Source of the DNA: Glycomyces terrestris
GTDB taxonomy: Bacteria > Actinomycetota > Actinomycetes > Mycobacteriales > Micromonosporaceae
Assembly (NCBI RefSeq): GCF_003933745.1
Contig: NZ_RSEB01000002.1
Location: 248,001 to 312,000 of the forward strand
Direction of reading: 5' to 3'
DNA: 64,000 bases
Shown here: one piece after another, positions 17,013-25,860 of the stretch
Layout of the letters: each line of letters opens with the position of its first letter
Numbering within the stretch: position 1 is the stretch's first letter
Program-made: the position numbers and the translations under genes
Notes under the pieces: generated by a model
What the model saw: the letters and a program-made list of their open reading frames with translations, nothing else
Databases searched by the model: none
What the model was told of the DNA's origin: nothing

Positions 17013-18614
17013 GTGGTGGAAATCCCTGAGACCGGACGCCAGGCCCTCGACGCCGACATCATGCGCGAGTGGGCCGCGCGCGGCATCGACACGTTGACCC
17101 GCCACCGGCGCGGCGTCGACGAGCTCAACGTGTTCCCCGTCGCCGACTCCGACACCGCGACGAACATGGTCGCGACCCTCCAGGCCGCGTTCCAGGGCGG
17201 CACCCCCGGCCTCGGCCTCGAGGCGCTCCTCGACGAGGCCGCCGGGCGGGCCCTGCTCTCCGCCCGCGGAAACTCCGGGGTGATCCTCGCCCAGATGCTC
17301 CGCGGCCTCGCCGACGTCTGGAACGCCGACGCGGTCGACGCGAAGGGCTTCGCCGCGGGCCTGCGCGCCGCCACCGACGCCGCCACCGGCGCGGTCGCCG
17401 TCCCGATGGCCGGCACCATCCTCACCGTCGCCGAGGCCGCCGCGAGCGCCGCCGGGAAGGCCGCCCCGTTCGGCCTCGTCTCCGCGGCCCGCGCCGCCGC
17501 CGAAGGCGCCGCCGAAGCGGTCGCCGCGACCCCCGGGCAGCTCCCGGCGCTCGCCCGCGCCGGCGTCGTCGACGCCGGCGGGCTCGCCCTCGCGCTGCTC
17601 CTCGAAGCGCTCGTCGAGACCCTCACCGGCTCCGTTCCCACCGGCGCCCTCGACCTCCTCGAACGCCACCGCGTGCGCGCGGTCGAGGAGACCGAGCAGG
17701 TCCCGCGCGAGACCGGCTCCGAGGTCTACGGCTACGAAGTCCAGTACCTCCTCGAAGCGAACGCCGCCGCCGCCTCCGAGCTGCGCCACCGGCTCACCGA
17801 CCTCGGCGACTCCGTCGTCATCATCGGCTCCCGCGCCGCCCGCGACGTCACCACCTTCAACGTCCACGTGCACGTCAACGACATCGGCGCGGCCATCGAG
17901 GCCGGCATCGAACGCGGCCGCGTCCACCGGATCTCCGTCACCCGCTTCGCCGACGGCGCCGCCCACGCCCACCCCGCCCCGCCCGGGCCGCCCGCCGAGC
18001 CGCGCGAGCGCGCCGTCGTCGTGGTCACCGCCGCCGCCACCGTCCGCGACCTCCTCGCCGGCGAAGGCTGCCGCACCGCGACCGCCGCCACCGTCGCCGA
18101 CGAGCTCGCCGCCGCCCGCGACGCCGGCGCCCGCAGCGCCGTCGTCCTCGCCGACACCCACGACGCGGCCCGCACCGCCCGCAGGGCCGCGCAGAACACC
18201 CGCCGCGACGGCTTCCGCGTCTCCGTCATCCCCACCGCCGCCGTCGTGCAGAGCCTCGCCGCGGTCGCCGTCCACGACCCCGAGCGGCACTTCGACGACG
18301 ACGTCACCGCCATGGCTGAGGCGGCCGCCGCCTGCCGCACCGGCGAGGTCCGCGAACGCGACGGCGGCTTCGCCGTCCTCGTCGGCGGCGAGGCCGTCGC
18401 CGCCGCCCCCGACGCGGCCGCCGCCGCCCGCGACCTCGCCGACCGCCTCTGCGCCGCCGGCGCCGAACTCCTCACCGTCCTCCCCGGCGGCGGTTCGAAC
18501 ACCGGGACTGTCACAGCCCTGAGTCATCATGTGCGCGAGGCGTGGCCGACCGTGGAGATCCAGCAGTTGCCCGCCGGAGACGACGAACCGCTGCTGCTGA
18601 TCGGAGCCGAATGA
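17013..18614 (+). CDS. DAK2/YloV-type DhaL-domain protein (fatty-acid-kinase-like)
   Basis: A 533-residue protein with an N-terminal DhaL (DAK2) nucleotide-binding domain (about 8-205) and a C-terminal DegV-like/DAK1-like half. Relatives are the FakA fatty acid kinases. RGVDELNVFPVADSDTATNM covers the metal-binding loop, whose usual form is NVFPVPDGDTGTNM; the two glycines are Ser and Ala here. SARGNSGVILAQML and VPMAGTILTV follow the family. Two adjacent in-frame GTGs (17013, 17016) are possible starts. It overlaps recG by ATGA. The DAK-recG order is widespread in Gram-positive bacteria. Confidence 0.87.
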   Translation: MVEIPETGRQALDADIMREWAARGIDTLTRHRRGVDELNVFPVADSDTATNMVATLQAAFQGGTPGLGLEALLDEAAGRALLSARGNSGVILAQMLRGLADVWNADAVDAKGFAAGLRAATDAATGAVAVPMAGTILTVAEAAASAAGKAAPFGLVSAARAAAEGAAEAVAATPGQLPALARAGVVDAGGLALALLLEALVETLTGSVPTGALDLLERHRVRAVEETEQVPRETGSEVYGYEVQYLLEANAAAASELRHRLTDLGDSVVIIGSRAARDVTTFNVHVHVNDIGAAIEAGIERGRVHRISVTRFADGAAHAHPAPPGPPAEPRERAVVVVTAAATVRDLLAGEGCRTATAATVADELAAARDAGARSAVVLADTHDAARTARRAAQNTRRDGFRVSVIPTAAVVQSLAAVAVHDPERHFDDDVTAMAEAAAACRTGEVRERDGGFAVLVGGEAVAAAPDAAAAARDLADRLCAAGAELLTVLPGGGSNTGTVTALSHHVREAWPTVEIQQLPAGDDEPLLLIGAE

Positions 18615-20803
18615 GCGTAAGGCTGGAGACCCGGCTGCGCGAGGTCCTGGGCAAGAAGACCGCCGAGGCCCTCGCCGACGGACTGGGCCTCGAAACCGTC
18701 GGTGACCTCCTCGGCCACTACCCGTTCCGCTACGCGCAGCGCGGCGAGCGCACCGACCTCGCCTCGCTCGGGATCGGCGACGACGTCACCGTCGCCGCCC
18801 AGGTGCGCGCCGCCGTCAAGAAGACCTTCACGCCCCGCGGCGGCAAGGGCGCCCGCGGCCGCGGCGGCCGCGGTGAGCTCCTCGAGGTCATCGTCGCCGA
18901 CGAGGCCGGGCGCACCCTCACCCTCACGTTCTTCAACCAGGGCTGGCGCGCCAAGGAGCTCGTCGCCGGCCGCTGGGGCCTCTTCGCCGGCAAGGTCGCC
19001 CAGTTCCGCGGCCGACTCCAGCTCAACTCGCCCCAGTACCAGCTCCTCGCCGAGGACGCCGCGGACCCCGCGAGCGCGATCGAGGAGTTCGCCGGGACCC
19101 TCATCCCCGTCTACCCGGCCACCGCCGAACTCCCGACCTGGAACGTCGCCAAGGCCGTCCACACCGTCCTCGGCCTCGTCCCCAGCCCGCCCGACCCGCT
19201 CCCCGCGCCCCTGCGCGAGCGGCTCGGCCTCCTCGACTACGGCACCGCGCTCCGCCAGATCCACCGCCCCGACTCCCACGAGTACCTCGGCGCCGCCAAG
19301 AAGCGCCTCAAATGGCAAGAGGCCCTGGTCATGCAGACCGTCCTCGTGCGCCGCAAGGCCGAGTCCGCCGGCGAGGCCGCCGACCCGTACCCGCCCGGCG
19401 GCGCGATCCTCGACGCCTTCGACGCCCGCCTCCCCTTCGACCTCACCGCCGGCCAGCGCCAGGTCGGCGCCGAGATCGCCGCCGAACTCGCCCGCGAGCA
19501 CCCCATGCACCGCCTCCTCCAAGGCGACGTCGGCTCCGGCAAGACCCTCGTGGCCCTGCGCGCGATGCTCCAGGTCGTGGCCCACGGCGGCCAGGCCGCG
19601 CTCCTCGCCCCCACCGAGGTCCTCGCCGCCCAGCACCACCGCTCGATCGCCGAGATGCTCGGCGACCTCGCCGCAGGCGGCCAGCTCGGCGCCCCGCCCG
19701 AGGCCACCCAGGTCGTGCTCCTCACCGGCTCGGCCACCGCCGCCCAGCGCCGCCCCGTCCTCGACGCCGTCACGACCGGCGCGGCCGGGATCGTCATCGG
19801 CACCCACGCGCTCCTGTACGACGGCGTCGACTTCGCCAACCTCGGCCTCGTCGTCGTCGACGAGCAGCACCGCTTCGGCGTCGAACAGCGGGACGCCTTG
19901 CGCGCCAAGGCGAAGAAACCCCCGCACACGCTCGTCATGACCGCCACCCCGATCCCGCGCACCGTCGCCATGACCGTCTACGGCGACCTGGAGACCAGCC
20001 GCCTCACCGAGCTCCCGGCCGGCCGCAGCCCCATCGCCACCCACGTCGTCCCCTACACCGACCAGCGCTGGATGCAGCGCACTTGGACCCGCATCCGCGA
20101 AGAGGTCGCCGCCGGACGCCAGGCCTACGTGGTCTGCCCGCGCGTCGGCGGCGCCGACCAGGACGCGGACGACGCCGGCGCGAGCGACAAGCGGCCCCCG
20201 CTCGCCGTCACCGACGTCATCGAGGAACTGCGCGCCAACCAGCTCCACGGCCTGCGCCTGGGCCTCCTCCACGGCCGCCTCGACCCCGACGAGAAGGACC
20301 GCGTCATGCGCGCCTACGCCGCCGGGGACCTCGACGTCCTGGTCGCCACCACCGTGATCGAGGTCGGCGTCAACGTCCCCAACGCCACGGCCATGGTCGT
20401 CCTCGACGCCGAGCGCTTCGGCATCTCCCAGCTCCACCAGCTCCGCGGCCGCGTCGGCCGCGGCACCCACCCGGGCCTGTGCCTGCTCGTCTCGGAGGCG
20501 TTCGAGGGCTCGCCCTCGCGCGAGCGCCTCGACGCGGTCGCCTCGACCACCGACGGGTTCGCGCTGGCCGAGCTCGACCTGGAGCAGCGCCGCGAGGGCG
20601 ACGTCCTCGGCGCGGCCCAGTCGGGGATGAAATCGCACGTCAAGCTGCTGTCGCTGCTGAAGGACGCCGACATCATCGCGGCCGCGCGGGCCGAGGCGAC
20701 GGCCCTCGTCGAGGCCGATCCGCGGTTGGAGCGGTTCCCGGCGTTCGCGGCGCTCGTCGACGACCTCGCCGCCGACCGGGGCGAGTTCCTCGAGAAGGGC
20801 TGA
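18611..20803 (+). CDS. recG: ATP-dependent DNA helicase RecG
   Basis: A 730-residue helicase that reverses stalled forks and processes Holliday junctions. A wedge/OB domain (about 50-170, FRYAQRGERTDL, FFNQGWRAKEL) precedes SF2 helicase motifs: LLQGDVGSGKT (motif I, about 305), VVVDEQHRFGVEQR (DExQ motif II), MTATPIPRT (III), ATTVIEVGVNVPNA (V) and QLRGRVGRG (VI). ATG at 18611 overlaps the DAK stop. A Gly/Arg-rich insertion (RGGKGARGRGGRG near 76-88) sits within the wedge domain. Confidence 0.97.
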   Translation: MSVRLETRLREVLGKKTAEALADGLGLETVGDLLGHYPFRYAQRGERTDLASLGIGDDVTVAAQVRAAVKKTFTPRGGKGARGRGGRGELLEVIVADEAGRTLTLTFFNQGWRAKELVAGRWGLFAGKVAQFRGRLQLNSPQYQLLAEDAADPASAIEEFAGTLIPVYPATAELPTWNVAKAVHTVLGLVPSPPDPLPAPLRERLGLLDYGTALRQIHRPDSHEYLGAAKKRLKWQEALVMQTVLVRRKAESAGEAADPYPPGGAILDAFDARLPFDLTAGQRQVGAEIAAELAREHPMHRLLQGDVGSGKTLVALRAMLQVVAHGGQAALLAPTEVLAAQHHRSIAEMLGDLAAGGQLGAPPEATQVVLLTGSATAAQRRPVLDAVTTGAAGIVIGTHALLYDGVDFANLGLVVVDEQHRFGVEQRDALRAKAKKPPHTLVMTATPIPRTVAMTVYGDLETSRLTELPAGRSPIATHVVPYTDQRWMQRTWTRIREEVAAGRQAYVVCPRVGGADQDADDAGASDKRPPLAVTDVIEELRANQLHGLRLGLLHGRLDPDEKDRVMRAYAAGDLDVLVATTVIEVGVNVPNATAMVVLDAERFGISQLHQLRGRVGRGTHPGLCLLVSEAFEGSPSRERLDAVASTTDGFALAELDLEQRREGDVLGAAQSGMKSHVKLLSLLKDADIIAAARAEATALVEADPRLERFPAFAALVDDLAADRGEFLEKG

Positions 20804-20834
20804 GGCGGCCGGCGCGGACTAGACTTGGGCCCAA

Positions 20835-21392
20835 ATGACTAGGATCATCGCCGGCAGCCTCAAGGGCCGCCGCCTCGCCACGCCCCCGGGGGACCGCACC
20901 CGGCCGACCTCGGACCGGGTCCGCGAAGCGCTGTTCAACTCGCTCGCGCCCGGCGGCGACCTCGACGGGCTCCGCTTCGCCGACCTGTACGCCGGCTCCG
21001 GCGCGGTCGGGATCGAGGCGCTCTCGCGCGGCGCGTCCGCGGCCCTGTTCGTCGAGTCGCACGCGCTCACCGCGAAGCTCCTGCGCCGCAACCTCGCTGA
21101 CCTCGGCGTCGCCGGCGGCGACGTGATCTGCGCCCCGGTCGAGAAGGCCCTCCAGCAGTCCCCGGCCGAGCCGTACGACATCGTCTTCGCCGACCCGCCG
21201 TACGCCGTCACCGACGCCGCGGTCGCGGGGGTCCTCGAAGCCCTGGTCGAACAGGGTTGGCTCGCCCCGGACGCCGACGTCGTCGTCGAGCGCGGCGGCA
21301 AGGACGCGTCCGTGCCGTGGCCGCCGAAGATCGCAGAAGACCGCGTCCGTCGTTACGGCACGACGGCTCTTTGCTACGGTCACGCCCTGTGA
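20835..21392 (+). CDS. rsmD: 16S rRNA (guanine966-N2)-methyltransferase RsmD
   Basis: A 185-residue SAM-dependent methyltransferase acting on 16S rRNA in the small subunit. IIAGSLKGRRLATPPG at the start, DRVREALFNSL, the SAM motif FADLYAGSGAVGIEALSRG and the catalytic DPPY (residues about 118-121, IVFADPPYAV) are diagnostic. Its stop overlaps the coaD start (GTGA), and the rsmD-coaD pair is a conserved arrangement. Confidence 0.96.
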   Translation: MTRIIAGSLKGRRLATPPGDRTRPTSDRVREALFNSLAPGGDLDGLRFADLYAGSGAVGIEALSRGASAALFVESHALTAKLLRRNLADLGVAGGDVICAPVEKALQQSPAEPYDIVFADPPYAVTDAAVAGVLEALVEQGWLAPDADVVVERGGKDASVPWPPKIAEDRVRRYGTTALCYGHAL

Positions 21393-21880
21393 AACCTGAA
21401 GCCCGAATCGCCGCCTGCTCCGGGTCATTCGATCCGGTGACGTACGGTCATCTCGACATCTTCGCGCGCGCCGCCCAGCTGTACGATGAAGTCTGGGTCG
21501 CGGTCTTCCACAACGCTTCCAAGAACGCGCTCTTCAGCGTCGAGGAACGGGTGGAACTCCTCAAAGAGACCACGGCGGACCTGCCGAACGTTCGAGTCGC
21601 GTCCTTCCAGGGACTGGTGGTCGACTTCTGCCAGAAGCACGGCGCCGCGGTGCTCGTCCGAGGCGTCCGCGCGGCCTCCGACTTCGACTACGAACTTCAG
21701 ATGGCCCAGATGAACTACGGGCTGGCGGGCATCGAGACGGTGTTCATCCCGACCAACCCCCTGTACTCGTTTCTGTCGTCCTCGATGGTCAAGGACGTCA
21801 CGAAATGGGGCGGCGACGTCTCCTCGCACGTGCCCGAGATCGTCCAATCGCGACTGATCGAGCGCTTGCGGCAGGAATAG
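21389..21880 (+). CDS. coaD: Phosphopantetheine adenylyltransferase
   Basis: A 163-residue enzyme of coenzyme A synthesis, making dephospho-CoA from phosphopantetheine and ATP. GSFDPVTYGHLDI holds the nucleotide-binding TxGH motif, RGVRAASDFDYELQMAQMN is the substrate segment, and SFLSSSMVKDV is the family version of ISSTxxR. GTG at 21389 is fixed by overlap with rsmD and the short N-terminus. Length is standard. Confidence 0.97.
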   Translation: MKPEARIAACSGSFDPVTYGHLDIFARAAQLYDEVWVAVFHNASKNALFSVEERVELLKETTADLPNVRVASFQGLVVDFCQKHGAAVLVRGVRAASDFDYELQMAQMNYGLAGIETVFIPTNPLYSFLSSSMVKDVTKWGGDVSSHVPEIVQSRLIERLRQE

Positions 21881-21915
21881 CCGCAGTTTCCACCCTCATA
21901 CGGGACAATGTCCCC

Positions 21916-22455
21916 ATGACAGACATCGACGGGAGCAAATCGGTGGGTGCGCTCGACCGGATCGAAGAGATCATCGCCTACGTGGAGCAGGCCAAGGCCG
22001 TGCCCATGTCCCGGGCCTGCAAAGTCGACCGGGCCGAGATGATCGCCATGCTCGAGGAGCTGCAGAACGAACTCCCCGGCGACCTCCGGCGCGCCGAGGC
22101 GATGCTCCAGGAGCGCGACAGCATCATCAACGCCGGCGAGCGCGAGGCCGAGCGGATCATCGCCGAGGGCGAGTCCGAGCACGCGCGCCTGGTCTCCCGC
22201 CACGAGATCACGGTCTCGGCCGAGCACGAGGGCAACCGCATCATCGCGGAGGCCCGCGGCGAGGCCCAGCGCCTGCGCGACGAGGTCGACGAGTACGTCG
22301 ACACCACGCTCGCGAACTTCGAGCAGTTCCTGCACCGCGCCCTCTCGGGCGTCGAGCGCGGCCGCGACAAGATGCACACCCTCCGCGAGATCGGCAGCTT
22401 CGCGCCCACCCAGCAGGAGCAGTTCGAGGACGAGAAGCCGCTGCCGCAGATCTAG
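21916..22455 (+). CDS. SepIVA-like DivIVA-domain coiled-coil protein
   Basis: A 179-residue soluble coiled-coil protein. VGALDRIEEIIAYVEQAKAVPMS, AEMIAMLEELQNELPGDLRRAE and repeated AEHE.N.IIAEARGEA heptads match the mycobacterial SepIVA (Rv2927c) family, which in mycobacteria acts at the septum and in envelope growth. It also lies next to the DUF177-rpmF-rnc block as in mycobacteria, supporting orthology. ATG at 21916. The long alanine/glutamate helix favours self-assembly. It ends in a hairpin immediately after the stop. Confidence 0.85.
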   Translation: MTDIDGSKSVGALDRIEEIIAYVEQAKAVPMSRACKVDRAEMIAMLEELQNELPGDLRRAEAMLQERDSIINAGEREAERIIAEGESEHARLVSRHEITVSAEHEGNRIIAEARGEAQRLRDEVDEYVDTTLANFEQFLHRALSGVERGRDKMHTLREIGSFAPTQQEQFEDEKPLPQI

Positions 22456-22456
22456 C

Positions 22457-22506
22457 GGCGGCGCGGCCGGCCCCGGGCCGAAGTGCCCGGCCGCGGGCGC
22501 GCCGCC
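22457..22506 (+). terminator. Long G+C-rich hairpin after the SepIVA-like gene
   Basis: Outer arms GGCGGCGCG (22457-22465) and CGCGCCGCC (22498-22506) pair perfectly, with further GCCGG/CCGGC pairing inside. It begins two bases after the stop codon and fits an intrinsic terminator without a T-tract. Confidence 0.6.
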
Positions 22507-22735
22507 GGTCTCGGAGGCGCCGCGTGTCCGACCGGCTCCGGAGGCGGTCACGAGCGCGACCGGCTCCGGTGGCGGGCCCGGCGCGCGGCGCGGCCCGCGC
22601 GGGGCCGCGGCGGCGGGGCAGGCTCCTCCCGGGTGGGAGGGTAGGTCGCCAGCCTGGCGCGGGGGTGCGACAGTCCGGGGCCCGATCGGGCCCGGGTATC
22701 GCTGAGATCACGTCCTCACTCGGCTCCGGCCTGGG
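22507..22735. other. Gene-free G+C-rich spacer
   Basis: The gap between the SepIVA-like terminator and the DUF177 promoter holds only G+C-rich sequence, a short direct repeat (22529-22575) and several small hairpins. No plausible gene, RBS or tRNA is seen. Confidence 0.5.
22529..22575. repeat. 19-base direct repeat
   Basis: CGACCGGCTCCGG-A/T-GGCGG occurs at 22529-22547 and 22557-22575 with one mismatch, a period of 28 bases. A further CGGCTCCGGC is at 22721-22730. Function unknown; it could be simple G+C-rich drift. Confidence 0.5.
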
Positions 22736-22765
22736 TTGGGACCCGCGCCGGGTCTCGGGTAGCAT
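22736..22765 (+). promoter_or_regulatory. Promoter of the DUF177-rpmF-rnc operon
   Basis: TTGGGA (22736-22741) and TAGCAT (22760-22765) are 18 bases apart, with transcription expected near 22772, 50 bases before the DUF177 start. Confidence 0.45.
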
Positions 22766-22821
22766 TACCGGTCGGCCTCGATCGAGGCGCATCTCCCTGA
22801 CCGAAGGACCGCAGTACACCC

Positions 22822-23391
22822 ATGACGACGACCGCTCCTGATCCCGCCGCGCCGCTGGTGTTCGACACCGCGGAGCTCGGGCGCAGCTCGGGCACGACGA
22901 TGCACGTCGCGCGCGAGGTCCCGGCACCCGCCGGGCTCGGTCTCGCGGGGTACGCCGTCCCCGAGTCGTCCCCGCTCGAGCTCGACGTCCACCTGACCGC
23001 GGTCAGCGAGGGCGTCCTCGCCGACGGCGAGGTCGCGGCGGTCGCCGAGGGCGAGTGTGCGAGGTGCCTCGCACCCGTGCAGGACGCCCTCAGGGTCCGG
23101 GTGCAGGAGCTGTACGCTTATGAAGGCTCCGTCACCGATGCGACCACCGAGGCGGACGAGATTCTGCGGCTCAGTGGGGACCTGCTCGATCTGGAGCCCG
23201 CGGTTCGGGACGCGCTGGTGCTGGCGATGCCGGTCACCCCGCTGTGCCGACCTGACTGCCCGGGGCTGTGCGCCGATTGCGGCGTCCCCTGGGACGAACT
23301 GCCCGACGACCACGTTCACGAGACCGTGGACCCCCGTTGGGCGGGTTTGGAGAAGCTTCGGCTCGCCGACACCGACGGCGAATCGAAATAG
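22822..23391 (+). CDS. DUF177 (YceD-family) protein
   Basis: A 189-residue YceD/DUF177 protein, a family nearly always encoded before rpmF and linked in other organisms to 23S rRNA maturation. VFDTAELGR near the start, ECARCLAPVQ near 76-85, DLLDLEPAVRDALVLAMPVTPLC and the four-cysteine CRPDCPGLCADCG near 140-152 are the family signature and may bind zinc. ATG at 22822. It precedes rpmF by 27 bases in one operon with rnc. Confidence 0.93.
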   Translation: MTTTAPDPAAPLVFDTAELGRSSGTTMHVAREVPAPAGLGLAGYAVPESSPLELDVHLTAVSEGVLADGEVAAVAEGECARCLAPVQDALRVRVQELYAYEGSVTDATTEADEILRLSGDLLDLEPAVRDALVLAMPVTPLCRPDCPGLCADCGVPWDELPDDHVHETVDPRWAGLEKLRLADTDGESK

Positions 23392-23418
23392 CACAGCGAA
23401 TAAGTATGGAGTTCTGAA

Positions 23419-23592
23419 GTGGCTGTTCCGAAGCGTCGTATGTCGCGCAGCAACACCCGGCACCGTCGGTCGCAGTGGAAGGCGACGCCGATCCAGCTGG
23501 TCGAGTGCCCGCAGTGCCACGCCAAGAAGCGCGGCCACCAGGTCTGCGAGGTGTGCGGCACGTACAAGGGCCGCCAGGTCCTCGAGGTCTAA
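23419..23592 (+). CDS. rpmF: Ribosomal protein L32, zinc-ribbon form
   Basis: A 57-residue large-subunit protein from GTG at 23419 to TAA at 23590-23592. [20 protein letters not shown] is the classic L32 N-terminus, followed by ECPQCH and [12 protein letters not shown], giving two CxxC zinc-binding pairs. It sits between DUF177 and rnc. Confidence 0.97.
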   Translation: MAVPKRRMSRSNTRHRRSQWKATPIQLVECPQCHAKKRGHQVCEVCGTYKGRQVLEV

Positions 23593-23604
23593 GACCTCCC
23601 GCTT

Positions 23605-24321
23605 ATGGGCGACAAGGCAGTACAACATTTCGAAGCGGTGTTCGGGGTCAGCGATATCGACCCCGAACTGCTGCGTCTCGCCCTGACGCACCGGTCGTAC
23701 GCCTACGAGCACGGCGGGCTGCCCACGAACGAGCGCCTGGAGTTCCTCGGGGACTCCGTGCTCAGCCTCGTGGTGACCACCGCGCTCTACCGGAACCACC
23801 CCGAGCTGCCCGAGGGGCAGCTCGCGCGCCTGCGCGCGTCGGTGGTCAACATGAAGGCGCTGGCCGGCGTGGCGCGCCGCATGGGCGAGGGCGGCATCGG
23901 CCCGCACCTCCTGCTCGGCAAAGGCGAGGAGACCTCCGGCGGTCGCGGCAAGAACTCGATCCTGGCGGACGCGGTGGAGGCGCTGCTCGGTGCGGTCTAC
24001 CTCCAGTACGGGGTCGAGGTCGCCAAGCGGGTGGTGCACCACTTCTTCGACCCGCTCATGGAGGCCGCGGCCGGGCAGGGCGCGGCCCTGGACTGGAAGA
24101 CCAGCCTCCAGGAGCTGACGGCCGACTCCGGTCTCGGCGTGCCCGAGTACCGGATCACCGAGTCCGGCCCGGACCACGCGAAGGAGTTCACGGCCTGGGC
24201 CGTGGTCGCTGGCGAGGAGTTCGGCGAGGGCACCGGCGGTTCCAAGAAGGACGCCGAGCAGATCGCCGCGAAGCTCGCCTGGCAGGTGCTCTCCGAGCGC
24301 CTCGGCGTGAAGCAGCGGTAA
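23605..24321 (+). CDS. rnc: Ribonuclease III
   Basis: A 238-residue double-strand-specific endonuclease for rRNA and mRNA processing. The signature [15 protein letters not shown] (about 43-57) carries the catalytic Glu and Asp; [13 protein letters not shown] near 120-132 carries the second acidic pair; a dsRNA-binding domain follows from about 158 ([12 protein letters not shown]...[18 protein letters not shown]). ATG at 23605 is 12 bases after rpmF. The glycine-rich [14 protein letters not shown] loop is normal for the family. Confidence 0.97.
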   Translation: MGDKAVQHFEAVFGVSDIDPELLRLALTHRSYAYEHGGLPTNERLEFLGDSVLSLVVTTALYRNHPELPEGQLARLRASVVNMKALAGVARRMGEGGIGPHLLLGKGEETSGGRGKNSILADAVEALLGAVYLQYGVEVAKRVVHHFFDPLMEAAAGQGAALDWKTSLQELTADSGLGVPEYRITESGPDHAKEFTAWAVVAGEEFGEGTGGSKKDAEQIAAKLAWQVLSERLGVKQR

Positions 24322-24326
24322 GACTC

Positions 24327-24370
24327 GCAGCGAGGGGCGGCACCGGCTTTCCGGTGCCGCCCCTCGCTGC
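24327..24370. terminator. Bidirectional terminator between rnc and mutM
   Basis: A 20-bp perfect stem (24327-24346 with 24351-24370) encloses a CTTT loop. It lies 6 bases after the rnc stop and directly before the convergent mutM stop at 24372, so it serves both. Confidence 0.9.
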
Positions 24371-24371
24371 G

Positions 24372-25202
24372 CTACCGCTGACACTTCGGGCAGTAGTGCG
24401 CGGACCGGTCGCCGATGACTTCGCGGACGATCGCGGTGCCGCAGCGCCGGCACGGCTGGCCGGCGCGGCCGTAGACGGCGAGTTCGCGGGCGAAGTACCC
24501 GGCCTCGCCGCGCGCGTCGACGTAGAGCTCGTCGAAGGAGGTGCCGCCGACCGCGAGGGACTCGGTGAGGACGTCCGCGACGTGGCCGAGGAGTTCGAGG
24601 GCCTTGCGCTTCGAGAGCGAGTCGCCGGTGCGGCGGCCGCGGAGGCGGGCGCGCCACAGGGCCTCGTCGGCGTAGATGTTCCCGACGCCGCTGATCCAGC
24701 CCTGGTCGAGCAGGGCCTTCTTGACCTCGATGCGGCGCTTGAGGAGCCGCTCGGCGCTCGCGGCGGCGTCGAACGCGGCCTCGAAGACGTCCGGGGCGAT
24801 GTGGCCCACGGTCTTCGGCACCGCGCCGTCCATGTCGGACAGCTCCCAGTACCCGAAGGTCCGCTGGTCGATGAACCACAGCTCGCGCGCGTCGGCGAAC
24901 GTCATGCGCCCGCGCAGGTGCTTGTGGGCCTCGCGGCCGTCGGTGACGACGTGGAGCTGGCCGCTCATGCCGAGGTGGCAGATGAGCGCCCTGCCGTCGT
25001 CGAGGGCCAGCCACATGAACTTGCCGCGGCGGCCGGTCCCGGTGACCTCCAGGCCCTTGAGGCTCGCCTGGAAGTCGGCGACCCCGGGCGCGTGGCGGCG
25101 CACGGTCCGCGGGTTGTAGACCTCGACGGCGCTGATGCGTCCGCCGCGGAAGGCCGCGTCGACCCCGCGGCGGACCGTCTCGACTTCGGGGAGTTCTGGC
25201 AC
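24372..25202 (-). CDS. mutM: Formamidopyrimidine-DNA glycosylase
   Basis: A 276-residue base-excision enzyme for oxidised purines with AP-lyase activity. The mature N-terminus PELPEVETVRRG supplies the catalytic Pro and Glu. LICHLGMSG, the conserved lysine region GKFMWLAL, GWISGVGNIYADEALW (helix-two-turn-helix) and the C-terminal zinc finger CRRCGTAIVREVIGDRSAHYCPKC are all present. GTG at 25202. Confidence 0.96.
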   Translation of the reverse strand: MPELPEVETVRRGVDAAFRGGRISAVEVYNPRTVRRHAPGVADFQASLKGLEVTGTGRRGKFMWLALDDGRALICHLGMSGQLHVVTDGREAHKHLRGRMTFADARELWFIDQRTFGYWELSDMDGAVPKTVGHIAPDVFEAAFDAAASAERLLKRRIEVKKALLDQGWISGVGNIYADEALWRARLRGRRTGDSLSKRKALELLGHVADVLTESLAVGGTSFDELYVDARGEAGYFARELAVYGRAGQPCRRCGTAIVREVIGDRSAHYCPKCQR

Positions 25203-25227
25203 GTTTCAAGTATGCCCGGGAGCGGCC

Positions 25228-25860
25228 CTAACTGAGCTGCGGGTGCTGCTCCCTGACGGTGTCGACGCCGTAGTTGATCGCGAAGGCGATCGCGGCGAGG
25301 CGCGAGTTCACGCCGAGCTTGCCGAGCACGTTCTGCACGTGCGAGCGGACCGTGGACACCGAGACGCCCATCTGGCTCGCCATGTGGCTGGTCGGCTCGC
25401 CGCGCACGATGCGGCGCAGCACGTCGTCCTCGCGCGGCGTCAGGTGGTGCGCGAGTTCGAGCGCGTCCTGGTCGCCCAGGAGGGGCGCGGGCTGGAGCGC
25501 GGCGCGCAGCAGCTGCGGGTCGTAGTAGGGCGGGCTCGCCAGGCCGGCGTCGATGGCGCGGAGCAGGTCGGCCGGGAGGATGTGCGTGTTCGCGATGCCC
25601 GCGGCCGACACGGAGACGGCCTTGCGGAGCACCGAGCCGTCCTCGCGGTCGGTGATGAGGAAGACCGGCCGCTTGCAGTCGGTCAGGACCCGGTTCCGGG
25701 AGACCGCCTCCAGAGCGACCAGGCAGCAGTCGATCTGCGCGTCGGCGGCGGCGAGCGCCTTGGCGCTGCGGGCCTCGATGGGAAGGTCGCCGCGTCGGAG
25801 GAGCAGGGGTCGGATGCTGGCGGAGAAGACCTGATTCGGGTCGTACAGCATGACACGCAC
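25228..25860 (-). CDS. LuxR-type regulator with a degenerate receiver-like domain
   Basis: A 210-residue transcription factor. The C-terminal LuxR helix-turn-helix (about 140-200) is clear: LTPREDDVLRRIVRGEPTSH..SQMGVSVSTVRSHVQNVLGKLGV.SR. The N-terminal half has the alternating strand-helix pattern of a receiver, but the segment where the phosphoacceptor Asp is expected reads IDCCLVALEAVSRN, with no suitable Asp, so phosphorylation is unlikely. GTG at 25860 follows a GAGG site. No sensor kinase is adjacent. Confidence 0.85.
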   Translation of the reverse strand: MRVMLYDPNQVFSASIRPLLLRRGDLPIEARSAKALAAADAQIDCCLVALEAVSRNRVLTDCKRPVFLITDREDGSVLRKAVSVSAAGIANTHILPADLLRAIDAGLASPPYYDPQLLRAALQPAPLLGDQDALELAHHLTPREDDVLRRIVRGEPTSHMASQMGVSVSTVRSHVQNVLGKLGVNSRLAAIAFAINYGVDTVREQHPQLS

